Below the pieces are notes generated by a model. It had not been told where the DNA came from, did no database searches, and saw only the letters and a program-made list of their open reading frames with translations. From NCBI GenBank assembly GCA_000403215.2, contig KE159532.1, positions 34,625 to 98,624 of the forward strand: a stretch of 64,000 nucleotides of DNA, in the 5' to 3' direction. The DNA comes from Lachnospiraceae bacterium A4 (lineage in GTDB: Bacteria > Bacillota > Clostridia > Lachnospirales > Lachnospiraceae). Positions 43,946 to 53,567 of this stretch are shown piece by piece (positions within the stretch are counted from its first letter, which is position 1; each line of letters opens with the position of its first letter). A program made the translations under genes and the position numbers.

Positions 43946-45652
43946 ATGGACAGCAAACCATTACCGGTAGGGATTGATAATTTTGAGCATTTAATAACAA
44001 GGGGATATTATTTTATAGATAAGACATGCTTTATCAAAGAGCTGTTGGACAAAAAGGGAAGTGTCAATTTATTTACGCGCCCGCGCCGCTTTGGAAAAAC
44101 GCTGAATATGAGTATGCTTCAGTATTTCTTTGAAGATATGCGCACGGACGATGACACGAAAAAAGACAACACGTATCTTTTTGAGAATATGAAAATTATG
44201 GAGGCGGGTGAGGAGTATCTTGCGCATATGGGAAGCTATCCTGTGATCAATCTGACATTGAAGGATGCCAAGCAGCCTGATTTCACACTTGCATATGAGG
44301 TGCTCAAGTGGCAGATTGCGGACGAGTATGCAAGACACCAATACATTTTGCAGGATGAGCGGCTTGCTGCGGAGCGGGACACCTATATGGAGATTCGGAT
44401 GCGCAGGGCAGACCGCAGCGCATACAATAATTCCATCAAATTCCTGTCACAGTGCTTGCAAAAATATTACGGCAAAAAAGTGATTATCCTGATTGATGAA
44501 TACGATGTGCCGCTTGAGAATGCGTTTACCCAGAATTTCTATAATGAAATGACAGGGTTTATCCGCTCTTTGTTTGAGTCTGCCTTAAAAACAAACAGCA
44601 GTTTGGAATTTGCTGTGATAACAGGGTGCCTTAGAATTTCAAAGGAGAGTATTTTTACCGGACTGAATAATCTTGAAGTGATATCCATTCTTGACTGGAA
44701 TTATGGGGAGTATTTCGGATTTACAGAACAAGAAGTCCGTAAACTTTGCAATGACTATGAACTGGGGCAAAAATATGATCTAATTAAAGAATGGTATAAT
44801 GGATATATATTCGGAAATACCAAGGTCTATAATCCGTGGAGTGTTATCCAGTATGTGAAGGCATTGACAACGCATGAGGAGGAGTTCCCGCGGTCATACT
44901 GGGCCAATACATCCTCGAATACCGTAGTGCGCAGGCTGATTGAACTGGCGGATGACAGCGTAAAGAGTGAACTGGAAAATCTGATTGACGGAGGCACGGT
45001 GGAGAAGCCTGTCCATGAGGACATCACTTACAGCGAAGTGTATGAGCGCATGGAGAATCTGTGGAATTTTATGTTTTTTACCGGATATTTCAAGAAAACA
45101 GGCGAGCGGATGGGAGAGGATGATATGCGTTATCTGACGCTTGCGATACCCAATCGGGAAGTGCGCTATATTTTTCGTGAAAAGATTATGGCATGGTTTG
45201 AGCACAAAATGAAAACGCGGGACTTGACCCGGCTGCACACGGCATTTGTCAATAAGGATACCCAGACGCTAGAGGAAGAACTGACGGCGGTTTTATACGA
45301 AACGATCAGTTCTTTTGATGAGAGTGAAAATTATTATCACGGGCTGGTGGCGGGATTGCTGTCGGGAATGAAAGGATACCGCACAAAATCCAACCGGGAG
45401 ACGGGAAAGGGCAGGTGTGATCTGTTCGTCAAACCCATCTCACGCCGCAAGGAGGCTTTTATCGTAGAATTTAAAACCACGAAAAAGATCAAGGAGCTTG
45501 AGCCAAAAGCCAAGGAGGCACTGCAACAGATCGAGGACAAAAAATACAGTTTAGAACTAGCAGATGACGGATACGATATTGTAGGGAATTATGGGATTTC
45601 ATTCTGCGGAAAGGACTGTTGTGTCATGTTCCGAGCGGGGACGACGCCGTGA
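43946..45652 (+). CDS. AAA-ATPase-like / PD-(D/E)XK nuclease-like protein
   Basis: A 568-aa protein of the AAA-ATPase-like family that is often multi-copy in Lachnospiraceae and Bacteroidetes. The N-terminus PLPVGIDNFEHLITRGYYF leads into the nucleotide-binding site TRPRRFGKT (Lys51) and Walker B VIILIDEYDVPLENAF. The C-terminal part has a PD-(D/E)XK-type core, GKGRCDLFVKP then EAFIVEFKTTKK. Biological role is not established; nuclease activity, mobile-element or defence links are suggestions only. The frame is open from 43763, but GAGGTGCAGT precedes ATG 43946. A terminator follows at 45671. Confidence 0.85.
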   Translation: MDSKPLPVGIDNFEHLITRGYYFIDKTCFIKELLDKKGSVNLFTRPRRFGKTLNMSMLQYFFEDMRTDDDTKKDNTYLFENMKIMEAGEEYLAHMGSYPVINLTLKDAKQPDFTLAYEVLKWQIADEYARHQYILQDERLAAERDTYMEIRMRRADRSAYNNSIKFLSQCLQKYYGKKVIILIDEYDVPLENAFTQNFYNEMTGFIRSLFESALKTNSSLEFAVITGCLRISKESIFTGLNNLEVISILDWNYGEYFGFTEQEVRKLCNDYELGQKYDLIKEWYNGYIFGNTKVYNPWSVIQYVKALTTHEEEFPRSYWANTSSNTVVRRLIELADDSVKSELENLIDGGTVEKPVHEDITYSEVYERMENLWNFMFFTGYFKKTGERMGEDDMRYLTLAIPNREVRYIFREKIMAWFEHKMKTRDLTRLHTAFVNKDTQTLEEELTAVLYETISSFDESENYYHGLVAGLLSGMKGYRTKSNRETGKGRCDLFVKPISRRKEAFIVEFKTTKKIKELEPKAKEALQQIEDKKYSLELADDGYDIVGNYGISFCGKDCCVMFRAGTTP

Positions 45653-45670
45653 CAGGGGATTGAACGAAGT

Positions 45671-45706
45671 CAGAACTTCACAAAGAGGTTCTGGCTTTCT
45701 TTTTTT
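45671..45706 (+). terminator. Terminator after AAA-ATPase gene
   Basis: CAGAACTTC (45671-45679) pairs with GAGGTTCTG (45685-45693) with one G-U pair, 5-base loop, then GCTTTCTTTTTTT. Confidence 0.85.
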
Positions 45707-45707
45707 G

Positions 45708-45740
45708 GTCATGAATCTGACATTTTTGCTATGAATCTGA
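45708..45740. promoter_or_regulatory. Tandem direct repeat, candidate AraC-family operator (site A)
   Basis: ATGAATCTGA occurs at 45711-45720 and again at 45731-45740, exactly 20 bases apart, two helical turns, as expected for a two-HTH AraC regulator. The flanking GTCATGA..TGA.ATTTTT is shared at 17 of 20 positions with 51944-51963, upstream of the beta-glucan binding protein. It lies about 80 bases before the first phosphorylase. Confidence 0.6.
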
Positions 45741-45822
45741 TTTTACTTTGATCAAGAATGCGATATGCTCAATCAGGAAGGAACAGGGGGTATTGGGGAC
45801 ATCGAAAGAATGGAGGAAAAAT

Positions 45823-48567
45823 ATGCAGCCAGAAACAATTGTATCGACAAATCAGATCGCACTTGATCACGGAAACGAGATTTTCACACTCAATCATCCA
45901 GACAACTACACATATCTGTATTTTCCGATTGCCGGAGAGCAGGGGATCAAGTCCAGTGTAACGCCAAGTTTTGGGGGCGACAGCAAATTAGATCAAAATA
46001 CATTTCTGCTTGAGCCAGTGAGCAGCGAAAATCTTCACAACAATAAATCGTCCAGAAATTTTTGGTGCTGTGTTGAAGGCGTGGGCGCATGGTCTGCGAC
46101 AGGCATGTCAGCGGAGGCGGAGTGTGACAAATATACAGCGCGTCAGGACGAATGCAGCATGGAGGCAGGTTTCATGTGGCAGACTGTGACCAGAAAGTCT
46201 TCCAGATACCAGCTCAAATCGACTGTCACAAGTTTTGTGCCTGTTGACCACAATGTAGAGCTTCTGCATGTTGTCATTGAGAACACAGCAGAGCACACAC
46301 AGCAAATAACACCAATTGCAGCAATTCCAATCTATGGGAGAAGTGCGGACAATATACGGGATCACCGCCACGTAACTTCGCTTTTGCACCAGATCACAGT
46401 GACAGGGCAGGGCGTGGAGGTGAAACCCAAACTATCCTTTGATGAGAGAGGGCATCAAAAGAATGAGGTGACATATTTTGTGTACGGCGTAACAGGCAAT
46501 GGTGAGACGCCGGAACAGTTTTTCCCAGTCACAGAGGATTTTATCGGAGAAGGCGGAAGCCTGACTGCGCCGCTGGCTGTAAAGAACAATGCAGAGGGCG
46601 CAGAGGCAGGCATACAGATTGACGGAAAAGAGGCGCTGGGCGGTCTGAAATTTCGCAGTGTGGCGCTTGAAAAAGGCGGGACGGTGTCATACACCATCAT
46701 CATCGGCGCTGCGGCGGCAGCAGCAATGGAGGAGATGCGGAAGGTGGCTTTCGCCTATGACAGCACAGACAAGGTGCGCGATGCCATACACAAAACAAAC
46801 GATTATTGGCAGGAGAAAGTCAATGTTTGGTTCCAGACTGGAAATAAGACAGCGGACAGCTATCTGCGGTGGATTTGTTTCCAGCCGATTCTGCGGCGTC
46901 TGTATGGGTGTTCTTTTCTTCCGCATCACGACTATGGCAAGGGCGGCAGGGGATGGCGGGACCTCTGGCAGGACTGCCTGTCGCTGCTGTTCATGAATCC
47001 CGACGGTGTGCGTCAGATGATAGTTGATAACTATGGCGGTGTCAGAATGGATGGGACGAACGCCACGATTATCGGCGAGAAGCAGGGCGTGTTCAAGGCG
47101 GATCGAAACAGCATTACGCGCGTCTGGATGGATCACGGGTTCTGGCCGTTTCTGACAACAAAGCTCTATATTGACCAGACAGGGGACATTCAAATTCTTG
47201 ACGAGAAAGTACCGTATTTTAAAGACCGTCAGGTACACAGAGGGCAGGCGGCTGACAGTGAGTGGAACGAGGATTACGGTATGCAGCAGAGAACGCAGGA
47301 AGGTTCCATTTATACCGGGAGCATTTTAGAGCACATTCTGTTGCAGCAGTTGTGTGCATTTTATGAGGTGGGTGCGCATAACCAGATTTGCCTGCGCAAT
47401 GCAGACTGGAACGATGCGCTTGACATGGCGCCGGACAGAGGAGAGAGCGTGGCGTTTACAAGCGCTTATGCATACAATCTCAGAGAGCTTGCAGCGTATC
47501 TTGAGAAATACGAATCCGCTACAAAAACTGCGCAGTTGGAGTTGGCTGAGGATATTAAAATCCTTCTTGCAGGCGAGGTGCACAACTATGATGAAATCGA
47601 GTGGAAGCGGGCAGTCTTGCAGCAGTATACATGCACCTGCACGCATCATATTTCTGGCAGGACAGTACAGGTAACTGTCTCAGAGCTGGCACAGAAGCTC
47701 AGAGATATGGCGGCGTGGATGATGGAGAATATCCGCCGCAAGGAGTGGGTGACGGACGCGGAAGGAAACGGATGGTTCAACGGCTACTATGACAACAATG
47801 GAAATCAGGTGGAGGGCGTGCACGGCGGCAATGTGCGCATGATGCTCACCAGTCAGGTATTTTCTATTATGAGCGGAACGGCTGACGCGGAAATGACGGC
47901 AAAAATTTGCCGGAGTGCGGACAGGTATCTCTATCGGGAGAACATTGGCGGCTACCGGCTGAACACGGAGTTTGACGAGGATAAATTTGATCTTGGCAGG
48001 ATGTTTGGCTTTGCGTATGGCGAAAAAGAAAATGGGGCTGTGTTTTCCCATATGACTGTCATGTACGCCAATGCACTGTACCAGCGAGGCTTTGTCAAGG
48101 AGGGATACAAGGCGCTCAACACCCTGCTGGCAACGGCGATGGATTTCGGTACAAGCAAAATTTATCCCGGTGTGCCAGAGTACTTTGATGCCAATGGGCG
48201 CGGAATGTACCACTACCTGACAGGGGCGGCAAGCTGGTTTATGCTGACCATGATTACGCAGGTGTATGGCGTCAGGGGAGATCTGGGGAATCTGGTGCTT
48301 GCGCCGAAGCTGATGTCCGAGCAGTTTGATGCGGACGGAAATGCTTCCGTTCAACTGAACTTCCTGAAAAAGACATTCTTAATCCGCTATCACAATCCGA
48401 AAAAGCTGTCCTATGGGGCATATCAGATTGAACAGGCTTGGTGCGGGGACAGGAAATTGCAAAAAATGACACAAATGTCAGATATGGTATGCATGGAAAA
48501 GCAAGCAATCGAAGCGCTTGACAGCACTGTGCATGTGATTGATGTGACGCTTGGTTCGATTGCATAA
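45823..48567 (+). CDS. GH94-like glycoside phosphorylase (oligoglucan type)
   Basis: A 914-aa cytoplasmic enzyme of the cellobiose-phosphorylase-like group (clan with GH94, GH149, GH161). The general-acid region reads NADWNDALDMA (candidate Asp531); other family features are LPHHDYGKGGRGWRDLWQD and HGGNVRMMLTSQ. It is longer than the second phosphorylase and lacks the YRDTVQD pattern of cellobiose phosphorylase, so it probably acts on longer beta-glucan oligosaccharides, releasing glucose-1-phosphate. Its exact family and linkage are uncertain; a beta-1,3-glucan phosphorylase would suit the GH16 partner. TGGAGGAAAA sets the start at ATG 45823 rather than 45748. Confidence 0.75.
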   Translation: MQPETIVSTNQIALDHGNEIFTLNHPDNYTYLYFPIAGEQGIKSSVTPSFGGDSKLDQNTFLLEPVSSENLHNNKSSRNFWCCVEGVGAWSATGMSAEAECDKYTARQDECSMEAGFMWQTVTRKSSRYQLKSTVTSFVPVDHNVELLHVVIENTAEHTQQITPIAAIPIYGRSADNIRDHRHVTSLLHQITVTGQGVEVKPKLSFDERGHQKNEVTYFVYGVTGNGETPEQFFPVTEDFIGEGGSLTAPLAVKNNAEGAEAGIQIDGKEALGGLKFRSVALEKGGTVSYTIIIGAAAAAAMEEMRKVAFAYDSTDKVRDAIHKTNDYWQEKVNVWFQTGNKTADSYLRWICFQPILRRLYGCSFLPHHDYGKGGRGWRDLWQDCLSLLFMNPDGVRQMIVDNYGGVRMDGTNATIIGEKQGVFKADRNSITRVWMDHGFWPFLTTKLYIDQTGDIQILDEKVPYFKDRQVHRGQAADSEWNEDYGMQQRTQEGSIYTGSILEHILLQQLCAFYEVGAHNQICLRNADWNDALDMAPDRGESVAFTSAYAYNLRELAAYLEKYESATKTAQLELAEDIKILLAGEVHNYDEIEWKRAVLQQYTCTCTHHISGRTVQVTVSELAQKLRDMAAWMMENIRRKEWVTDAEGNGWFNGYYDNNGNQVEGVHGGNVRMMLTSQVFSIMSGTADAEMTAKICRSADRYLYRENIGGYRLNTEFDEDKFDLGRMFGFAYGEKENGAVFSHMTVMYANALYQRGFVKEGYKALNTLLATAMDFGTSKIYPGVPEYFDANGRGMYHYLTGAASWFMLTMITQVYGVRGDLGNLVLAPKLMSEQFDADGNASVQLNFLKKTFLIRYHNPKKLSYGAYQIEQAWCGDRKLQKMTQMSDMVCMEKQAIEALDSTVHVIDVTLGSIA

Positions 48568-48630
48568 TCTGTTTGTAAAGGACGCAGATGGACGAAATAA
48601 ATTCGTAAAGGCAAAAGGAGAAAAAGAAAA

Positions 48631-51045
48631 ATGCAATATGGTTATTTTGATGATGAGAAAAGAGAGTATGTGATTACCAGACCTGACACGCCTGCGCCGT
48701 GGGCGAACTATCTTGGCTCCCCGGAGTACGGCGCGGTGATCTCCAACAATGCGGGTGGTTACAGCTTTGCGAAATCAGGGGCTAACGGCAGGATTCTGCG
48801 TTATGTGTTCAATGGCTTTGACCAGCCGGGACGCTATATTTACATACGCGACAATGACAGCAAGGATTACTGGTCGGCTTCATGGCAGCCTGTCGGCAAA
48901 GATTTGGATTCCTACCAGAGCAAATGCTGCCATGGAACAGCATACACAAGAATGGAGGCGGACTACAGCGGCATTCATTCGGAGGCGCTTTACTATGTGC
49001 CGCTCGGCAAGTCCTACGAGGTCTGGAATTTGAAGATCACAAACAACACCGATGCGCCAAGGAATCTGAACATCACAGGATATGCAGAGTTTACAAACAA
49101 CAATAATTATGAACAGGATCAAGTCAATCTCCAGTATTCCATGTTCATCACAAGAACCGCCTTTGAGAAGGACCGCATCCGCCAGACAATACACGGCAAT
49201 CTGGACGGTCTTGAGGATGGAAAGGAGGTTGACAACAAGCTCGCAATCGATCGTTTCTTTGGTCTGGCAGGTGCGCAGGTGGCTTCCTACTGTGGAGACA
49301 GGGAGAAATTTATCGGACGCTATCATGGCTATGGAAATCCTGTAGGTGTTCTGAACGGAGATCTTGGCGGGGAATTAAGTTACAATGAAAACGGCTGCGG
49401 CGCGCTTGCCACTACACTGACACTTGCGGCGGGTGAGACGAAGGAAATTGCCTTTGTACTTGGCATGAAGTACAAAGATGAGGCGGACAGAATTATGAAA
49501 AATTATGAGAATCCGTCACAGACCTGCGCACGGGAGTTGGAAGAGCTTGTCACATACTGGCATGAAAAACTGTCTCATTTTCAGGTAAAAACACCCAGTC
49601 CGGCATTTGATACCATGATAAATACATGGAATGCCTACAACTGTTTTATGACCTTTATCTGGTCGCGCGCCGCTTCTTTTATCTACTGTGGTCTCCGAAA
49701 TGGATACGGCTATCGCGATACTGTGCAGGACATTCAGGGAATCATTCATCTGGCGCCGGAGATGGCGGTCGAGAAAATTCGCTTTATGCTCTCGGCGCAG
49801 GTTGACAACGGCGGCGGACTCCCGCTTGTGAAGTTTACGCACAATCCCGGACATGAGGACACGCCGGACGACGCGTCCTATGTACAGGAGACAGGACATC
49901 CCGCATACAGGGCAGACGACGCACTCTGGCTGTTTCCTACCGTTTACAAATATGTGTCAGAATCAGGAAACATGGCGTTTATCGACGAGGTGATTCCATT
50001 TGCCAACAAGGATCAGGCAACGGTGTATGAGCACTTAAAGCGCGCCGTGGACTTTTCGATGAAGCATCTGGGGCCGCATGGTCTGCCGGCAGGACTTTAT
50101 GCGGATTGGAATGACTGTTTGAGGCTGGGAAAGGAAGGCGAATCTTCCTTTGTGGCATTACAATATTTCTATGCAATGACAATCTTAAAGAAGTTTGCCG
50201 TATACAAGAAAGATGATGCCTATATCGCCTTTCTGGATGAAAAACAAAAGGAACTTGGAGAGCGCATTCAAAAACTCTGTTGGAATGAGGACAGGTTTAT
50301 CAGAGGCTTTACAGAGAGCGGCGAGGTGATTGGAAAGCGGACGGACAAGGAGGCAAATATGTGGCTCAATCCTCAAAGCTGGGCAGTGATCAGCGGTCTT
50401 GCCACGGCTGAGCAGGCGGACAAGGCGCTTGACATGGTATATGAGCGGCTGAATACAGAATATGGCGCTGTGCTGATGGACCCGCCGTATCATTTGGAGG
50501 CTTTTGACGGTGCGCTTGCAGTGATTTACAATGCGGGCGTCAAGGAAAATTCCGGCATTTTCTCGCAGTCGCAGGGATGGATTATTCTTGCAGAGGCGCT
50601 TTGCGGACACGGTGAGCGGGCATTTGCCTATTTTCAAGAAAACGCGCCGTCTGCCCAGAATGACAGGGCGGAGATTCGCAAGCTGGAGCCATACTGCTAT
50701 GGACAGTTCACAGAAGGCAAGGCAAGCCCGCACTTTGGGCGCTCACATGTGCACTGGCTGACAGGCACAGCGTCCACTGTCATGGTGGGATGCGTGGAGG
50801 GAATCCTCGGAATGCGGCCTGATTTTCACGGACTCAAAATCGCGCCCTCCATACCGAAAGCGTGGGACGGATTTGAGATTGACAAGGATTTTCGGGGCGT
50901 GCATCTCCATATCACAGTGAAAAATCCCGGTCATGTGGAGTCTGGCTGCAAATCGCTGCGGGTAAACGGTCAGTTGATGGAAGAAAATTATATTCCGGCA
51001 GAGCTTCTTGCGAAAGAAAATGAAGTGGAGCTTGTGATGTCGTAA
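48631..51045 (+). CDS. GH94 disaccharide phosphorylase (cellobiose or laminaribiose)
   Basis: An 804-aa cytoplasmic phosphorylase, the usual length of cellobiose phosphorylase. It has the opening YGYFDDEKREYVITRPDTP PWANYLGS-type start, YGYRDTVQDIQG, and the catalytic general acid Asp495 in YADWNDCLRLG, close to Asp490 of Cellvibrio gilvus enzyme. It splits a beta-glucose disaccharide with phosphate into glucose-1-phosphate and glucose, saving ATP. The GH16 enzyme in the locus makes laminaribiose phosphorylase a real alternative to cellobiose phosphorylase. ATG 48631 follows AAAAGGAG, 63 bases after the first phosphorylase, likely one operon. Confidence 0.85.
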   Translation: MQYGYFDDEKREYVITRPDTPAPWANYLGSPEYGAVISNNAGGYSFAKSGANGRILRYVFNGFDQPGRYIYIRDNDSKDYWSASWQPVGKDLDSYQSKCCHGTAYTRMEADYSGIHSEALYYVPLGKSYEVWNLKITNNTDAPRNLNITGYAEFTNNNNYEQDQVNLQYSMFITRTAFEKDRIRQTIHGNLDGLEDGKEVDNKLAIDRFFGLAGAQVASYCGDREKFIGRYHGYGNPVGVLNGDLGGELSYNENGCGALATTLTLAAGETKEIAFVLGMKYKDEADRIMKNYENPSQTCARELEELVTYWHEKLSHFQVKTPSPAFDTMINTWNAYNCFMTFIWSRAASFIYCGLRNGYGYRDTVQDIQGIIHLAPEMAVEKIRFMLSAQVDNGGGLPLVKFTHNPGHEDTPDDASYVQETGHPAYRADDALWLFPTVYKYVSESGNMAFIDEVIPFANKDQATVYEHLKRAVDFSMKHLGPHGLPAGLYADWNDCLRLGKEGESSFVALQYFYAMTILKKFAVYKKDDAYIAFLDEKQKELGERIQKLCWNEDRFIRGFTESGEVIGKRTDKEANMWLNPQSWAVISGLATAEQADKALDMVYERLNTEYGAVLMDPPYHLEAFDGALAVIYNAGVKENSGIFSQSQGWIILAEALCGHGERAFAYFQENAPSAQNDRAEIRKLEPYCYGQFTEGKASPHFGRSHVHWLTGTASTVMVGCVEGILGMRPDFHGLKIAPSIPKAWDGFEIDKDFRGVHLHITVKNPGHVESGCKSLRVNGQLMEENYIPAELLAKENEVELVMS

Positions 51046-51067
51046 ATATTTATATTTTAAATAGAAG

Positions 51068-51107
51068 AAACGTGACAGCATGTTTACGGTGCAGTCACGT
51101 TTTTCTT
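51068..51107. terminator. Terminator between phosphorylase and convergent AraC gene
   Basis: AAACGTGAC (51068-51076) pairs with GTCACGTTT (51094-51102), followed by TTTCTTTCT. Placed between convergent genes; mainly serves the plus strand. Confidence 0.75.
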
Positions 51108-51133
51108 TCTGTACAGGCAGTTTGGTGTCTGAT

Positions 51134-51877
51134 TCACCATGTCTGGTGGTAATGTCTGTCGCGGTATTTTTTGGGTGTGAGTCCGACGTATTTTTCAAAC
51201 GTTTGAATAAAATGACTCTGCGAGGAGAAGGCAAGGTAATTGGCAATGTCAATCAGACTATAGTCGGAGTATCGGAGAAGGTTTTCTGCCTTCTCTATTT
51301 TTTTTTCGCGGATATAGTCGCTGATGGAAATGCCGAGATTCTGTTTAAAGAGACGCGACAGGTAGCTTGGCGACAGCGTTGTGTACACGGCAAGCTCATT
51401 GATGGTAATGCGCTCGTTAATATGGCTGTAGATATAGTCTGTACACTGCACAATCGGTTTTGAGATGATGGCGTTTTTTTGAAGTACAAGCATTTTGCCG
51501 GTGAAATCAAGTACCATACTCCGATGCAGTTCTGCGATGGTTTCGATGTTGGTGCACGAATCCATCTTTAGGATGTAAAAGTCGCTGAGCCGGTAAGCCT
51601 GCTCTAACTCAAGTCCGCCCTCGACACAGTGCCGTGTCAGCAGCGCGGCAGTGACAACAAAATGATATTTTAGATTGGTCAGCGCATTTTTAGACAGTAC
51701 GCCCATACCTTCTGGATTGGTGAAGTCTCCCTGATTTAGATTTTCTCTGACAAATTCCATATCACCGTTCTTCACGGCGGAATAAAAGGAATATTCTTCC
51801 TCCATTGGACGGTGATAGGTTTCGGATTCGCTGTCTGACAGCTCGCGTTTATACCATTCGTTTCGCAGATTGTTCAT
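51134..51877 (-). CDS. AraC-family transcriptional regulator of the beta-glucan locus
   Basis: A 247-aa regulator. The last 100 residues are a standard AraC domain: first helix-turn-helix ITINELAVYTTLSPSYLSRLF, linker helix and second LIDIANYLAFSSQSHFIQTF, ending with VGLTPKKYRD. The N-terminal 140 residues are helical and lack a cupin-type sugar pocket that can be recognised. Read on the minus strand, AGGGAG precedes ATG at 51877; the frame continues to 51910. It lies between the phosphorylases and the divergent importer operon, and related tandem sites are found upstream of both, so it probably controls both. Confidence 0.9.
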   Translation of the reverse strand: MNNLRNEWYKRELSDSESETYHRPMEEEYSFYSAVKNGDMEFVRENLNQGDFTNPEGMGVLSKNALTNLKYHFVVTAALLTRHCVEGGLELEQAYRLSDFYILKMDSCTNIETIAELHRSMVLDFTGKMLVLQKNAIISKPIVQCTDYIYSHINERITINELAVYTTLSPSYLSRLFKQNLGISISDYIREKKIEKAENLLRYSDYSLIDIANYLAFSSQSHFIQTFEKYVGLTPKKYRDRHYHQTW

Positions 51878-51943
51878 ATGTATACACTCCCTATGACAAA
51901 ATTTAATCAATTTTACTTTATTTTTTAAGATTATTATAATTAT

Positions 51944-51977
51944 GTCATGATTTTGATATTTTTACAACTAATTTTGT
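51944..51977. promoter_or_regulatory. Candidate AraC operator (site B) upstream of binding-protein operon
   Basis: ATGATTTTGA (51947-51956) and CTAATTTTGT (51968-51977) are degenerate copies spaced 21 bases apart. The first is part of a 20-base block matching site A at 17 positions. The second half-site abuts the -35 region of the importer promoter, the position of an AraC-type activator. Confidence 0.55.
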
Positions 51978-51996
51978 ATTGGTTTATTGGGCAGTA

Positions 51997-52005
51997 TGCT
52001 ATAAT
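51997..52005 (+). promoter_or_regulatory. Extended -10 promoter of beta-glucan importer operon
   Basis: TG-C-TATAAT lies 64 bases before the binding-protein start. No good -35 stands at 16-18 bases, which fits a promoter that needs an activator. Confidence 0.7.
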
Positions 52006-52068
52006 CCTTCTTGTAAGTTCAAAGTAACTGTAAATTTGCATAGTAAAACACAAAGGGAGGACTTTAAA

Positions 52069-53544
52069 ATGAAGAAAAAAATAATCAGCAGTTTATTGGC
52101 GGCTTCCATGATCATGACAGCGCTCACTGGGTGCGGCGGCACGGACAGCGGCAATAACAATGCAACGCAGGACAATGCAACGACAGTGAATAATGACAGC
52201 GCGAATAATGCAGACAACGCACAGGAGCCTGCTGACGCGGCACCGGAGGGCGATGACGCGGCGGCGTCCAATGAGGGCAAGGTGATCAATGTCTACAGCT
52301 TCAATGATGAGCTTCGCAAACGTATCACAGCGGTTTATCCGGAGATTGTGGACACGTCAGACGACGGCACGACCTCCAGCTTAAAGGACGGCACAGAGAT
52401 CCACTGGATCATCAATCCGAATCAGGATGGCGTCTATCAGGATAAACTGGATGAGGCGCTCAACAATCAGCTGACGGCAGCGGATGATGATAAGGTGGAC
52501 ATCTTTGCAGCGGAGATAGACTATGTGGTCAAGTACACAGATGCGGATATTGATGCGGCGATGCCGCTCGAAGCGCTGGGAATCAACCCGGAGACCGATC
52601 TGGCAGACCAGTTTGACTTTACCAAGACCGTTGCGAGCGACCAGAATGGTGTCATGAGAGCTTCTACATGGCAGGCATGTCCGGGCGTACTGGTATACCG
52701 CCGCGATATTGCCAATGAGGTGTTTGGAACCGATGATCCCGAAGTGATTGGCGAAAAGACCAAAGACTGGGATGCCATGAAGGCGACTGCGGAGGAGCTC
52801 AAGGCAAAGGGATACTATACATTCTCATGCTATACAGATACATTCCGCACCTACAGCAACAATATTTCAGAGCCATGGGTGGCGTCGGGCGAGACCACAA
52901 TCAAGGTTGATCAGAAGATTATCGACTGGGTAACGGATTCTAAGGAGTGGAAGGATGCAGGCTATTTCGATCCCGCTGTAAAGGGACAGTGGAATGCAGA
53001 CTGGTTTACAGCGATGAGCTCCAGCTCCAAAGTATTTGCATTCCTGTTCCCGGCATGGGGAATTGACACGCAGTTAAAGCCAAACTGGGACGGCGAGAAC
53101 GGGGCATGGGCAGTGACCAATGCGCCGCTGTCATACAACTGGGGCGGTACTTTCGTGCTCGCGGCAGAGGGTACAGACAATCCGAGCCATGTGAAGGATA
53201 TCCTTCTTGCGCTCACGGCGGACGCTGACAATTTGAAAATGATTTCAAAGGAGTATGCAGACTTTACCAATACCAAGACACTTATGGAAGCAGCCAAGAC
53301 AGACAATTCATTTGCATCGGATTTCCTCGGCGGGCAGAATCCGTATACATATTTTACACCAGGTGCAGATGCAATCGAGATGGCGCCGCTGTCCGCGTAT
53401 GATCAGGGCTGCGTGGAGTTGATTCAAAATGCGTTTGGCGATTATTTGCAGGGTCAGATCGACTATGACAAGGCAAAACAGAATTTTGAGACAGCCGTTA
53501 GAGAGCGCTATCCAGAAATCTCAGAGATTCAGTGGCCGGAATAA
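52069..53544 (+). CDS. Extracellular solute-binding lipoprotein (beta-glucan locus)
   Basis: A 491-aa binding protein of an ABC sugar importer. The signal peptide ends in the lipobox ALTGC (Cys22), followed by a low-complexity Asn/Asp/Ala linker of about 50 residues and a binding domain from about residue 75 (VINVYSFNDELRKRI). GGGAGG precedes ATG 52069; upstream in-frame codons overlap the promoter. It is a different subfamily from the two binding proteins of the xylan locus. It probably delivers beta-gluco-oligosaccharides to the two permeases that follow. A strong hairpin separates it from them. Confidence 0.9.
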   Translation: MKKKIISSLLAASMIMTALTGCGGTDSGNNNATQDNATTVNNDSANNADNAQEPADAAPEGDDAAASNEGKVINVYSFNDELRKRITAVYPEIVDTSDDGTTSSLKDGTEIHWIINPNQDGVYQDKLDEALNNQLTAADDDKVDIFAAEIDYVVKYTDADIDAAMPLEALGINPETDLADQFDFTKTVASDQNGVMRASTWQACPGVLVYRRDIANEVFGTDDPEVIGEKTKDWDAMKATAEELKAKGYYTFSCYTDTFRTYSNNISEPWVASGETTIKVDQKIIDWVTDSKEWKDAGYFDPAVKGQWNADWFTAMSSSSKVFAFLFPAWGIDTQLKPNWDGENGAWAVTNAPLSYNWGGTFVLAAEGTDNPSHVKDILLALTADADNLKMISKEYADFTNTKTLMEAAKTDNSFASDFLGGQNPYTYFTPGADAIEMAPLSAYDQGCVELIQNAFGDYLQGQIDYDKAKQNFETAVRERYPEISEIQWPE

Positions 53545-53567
53545 ATCAGAGAATCCATAAATCATTG

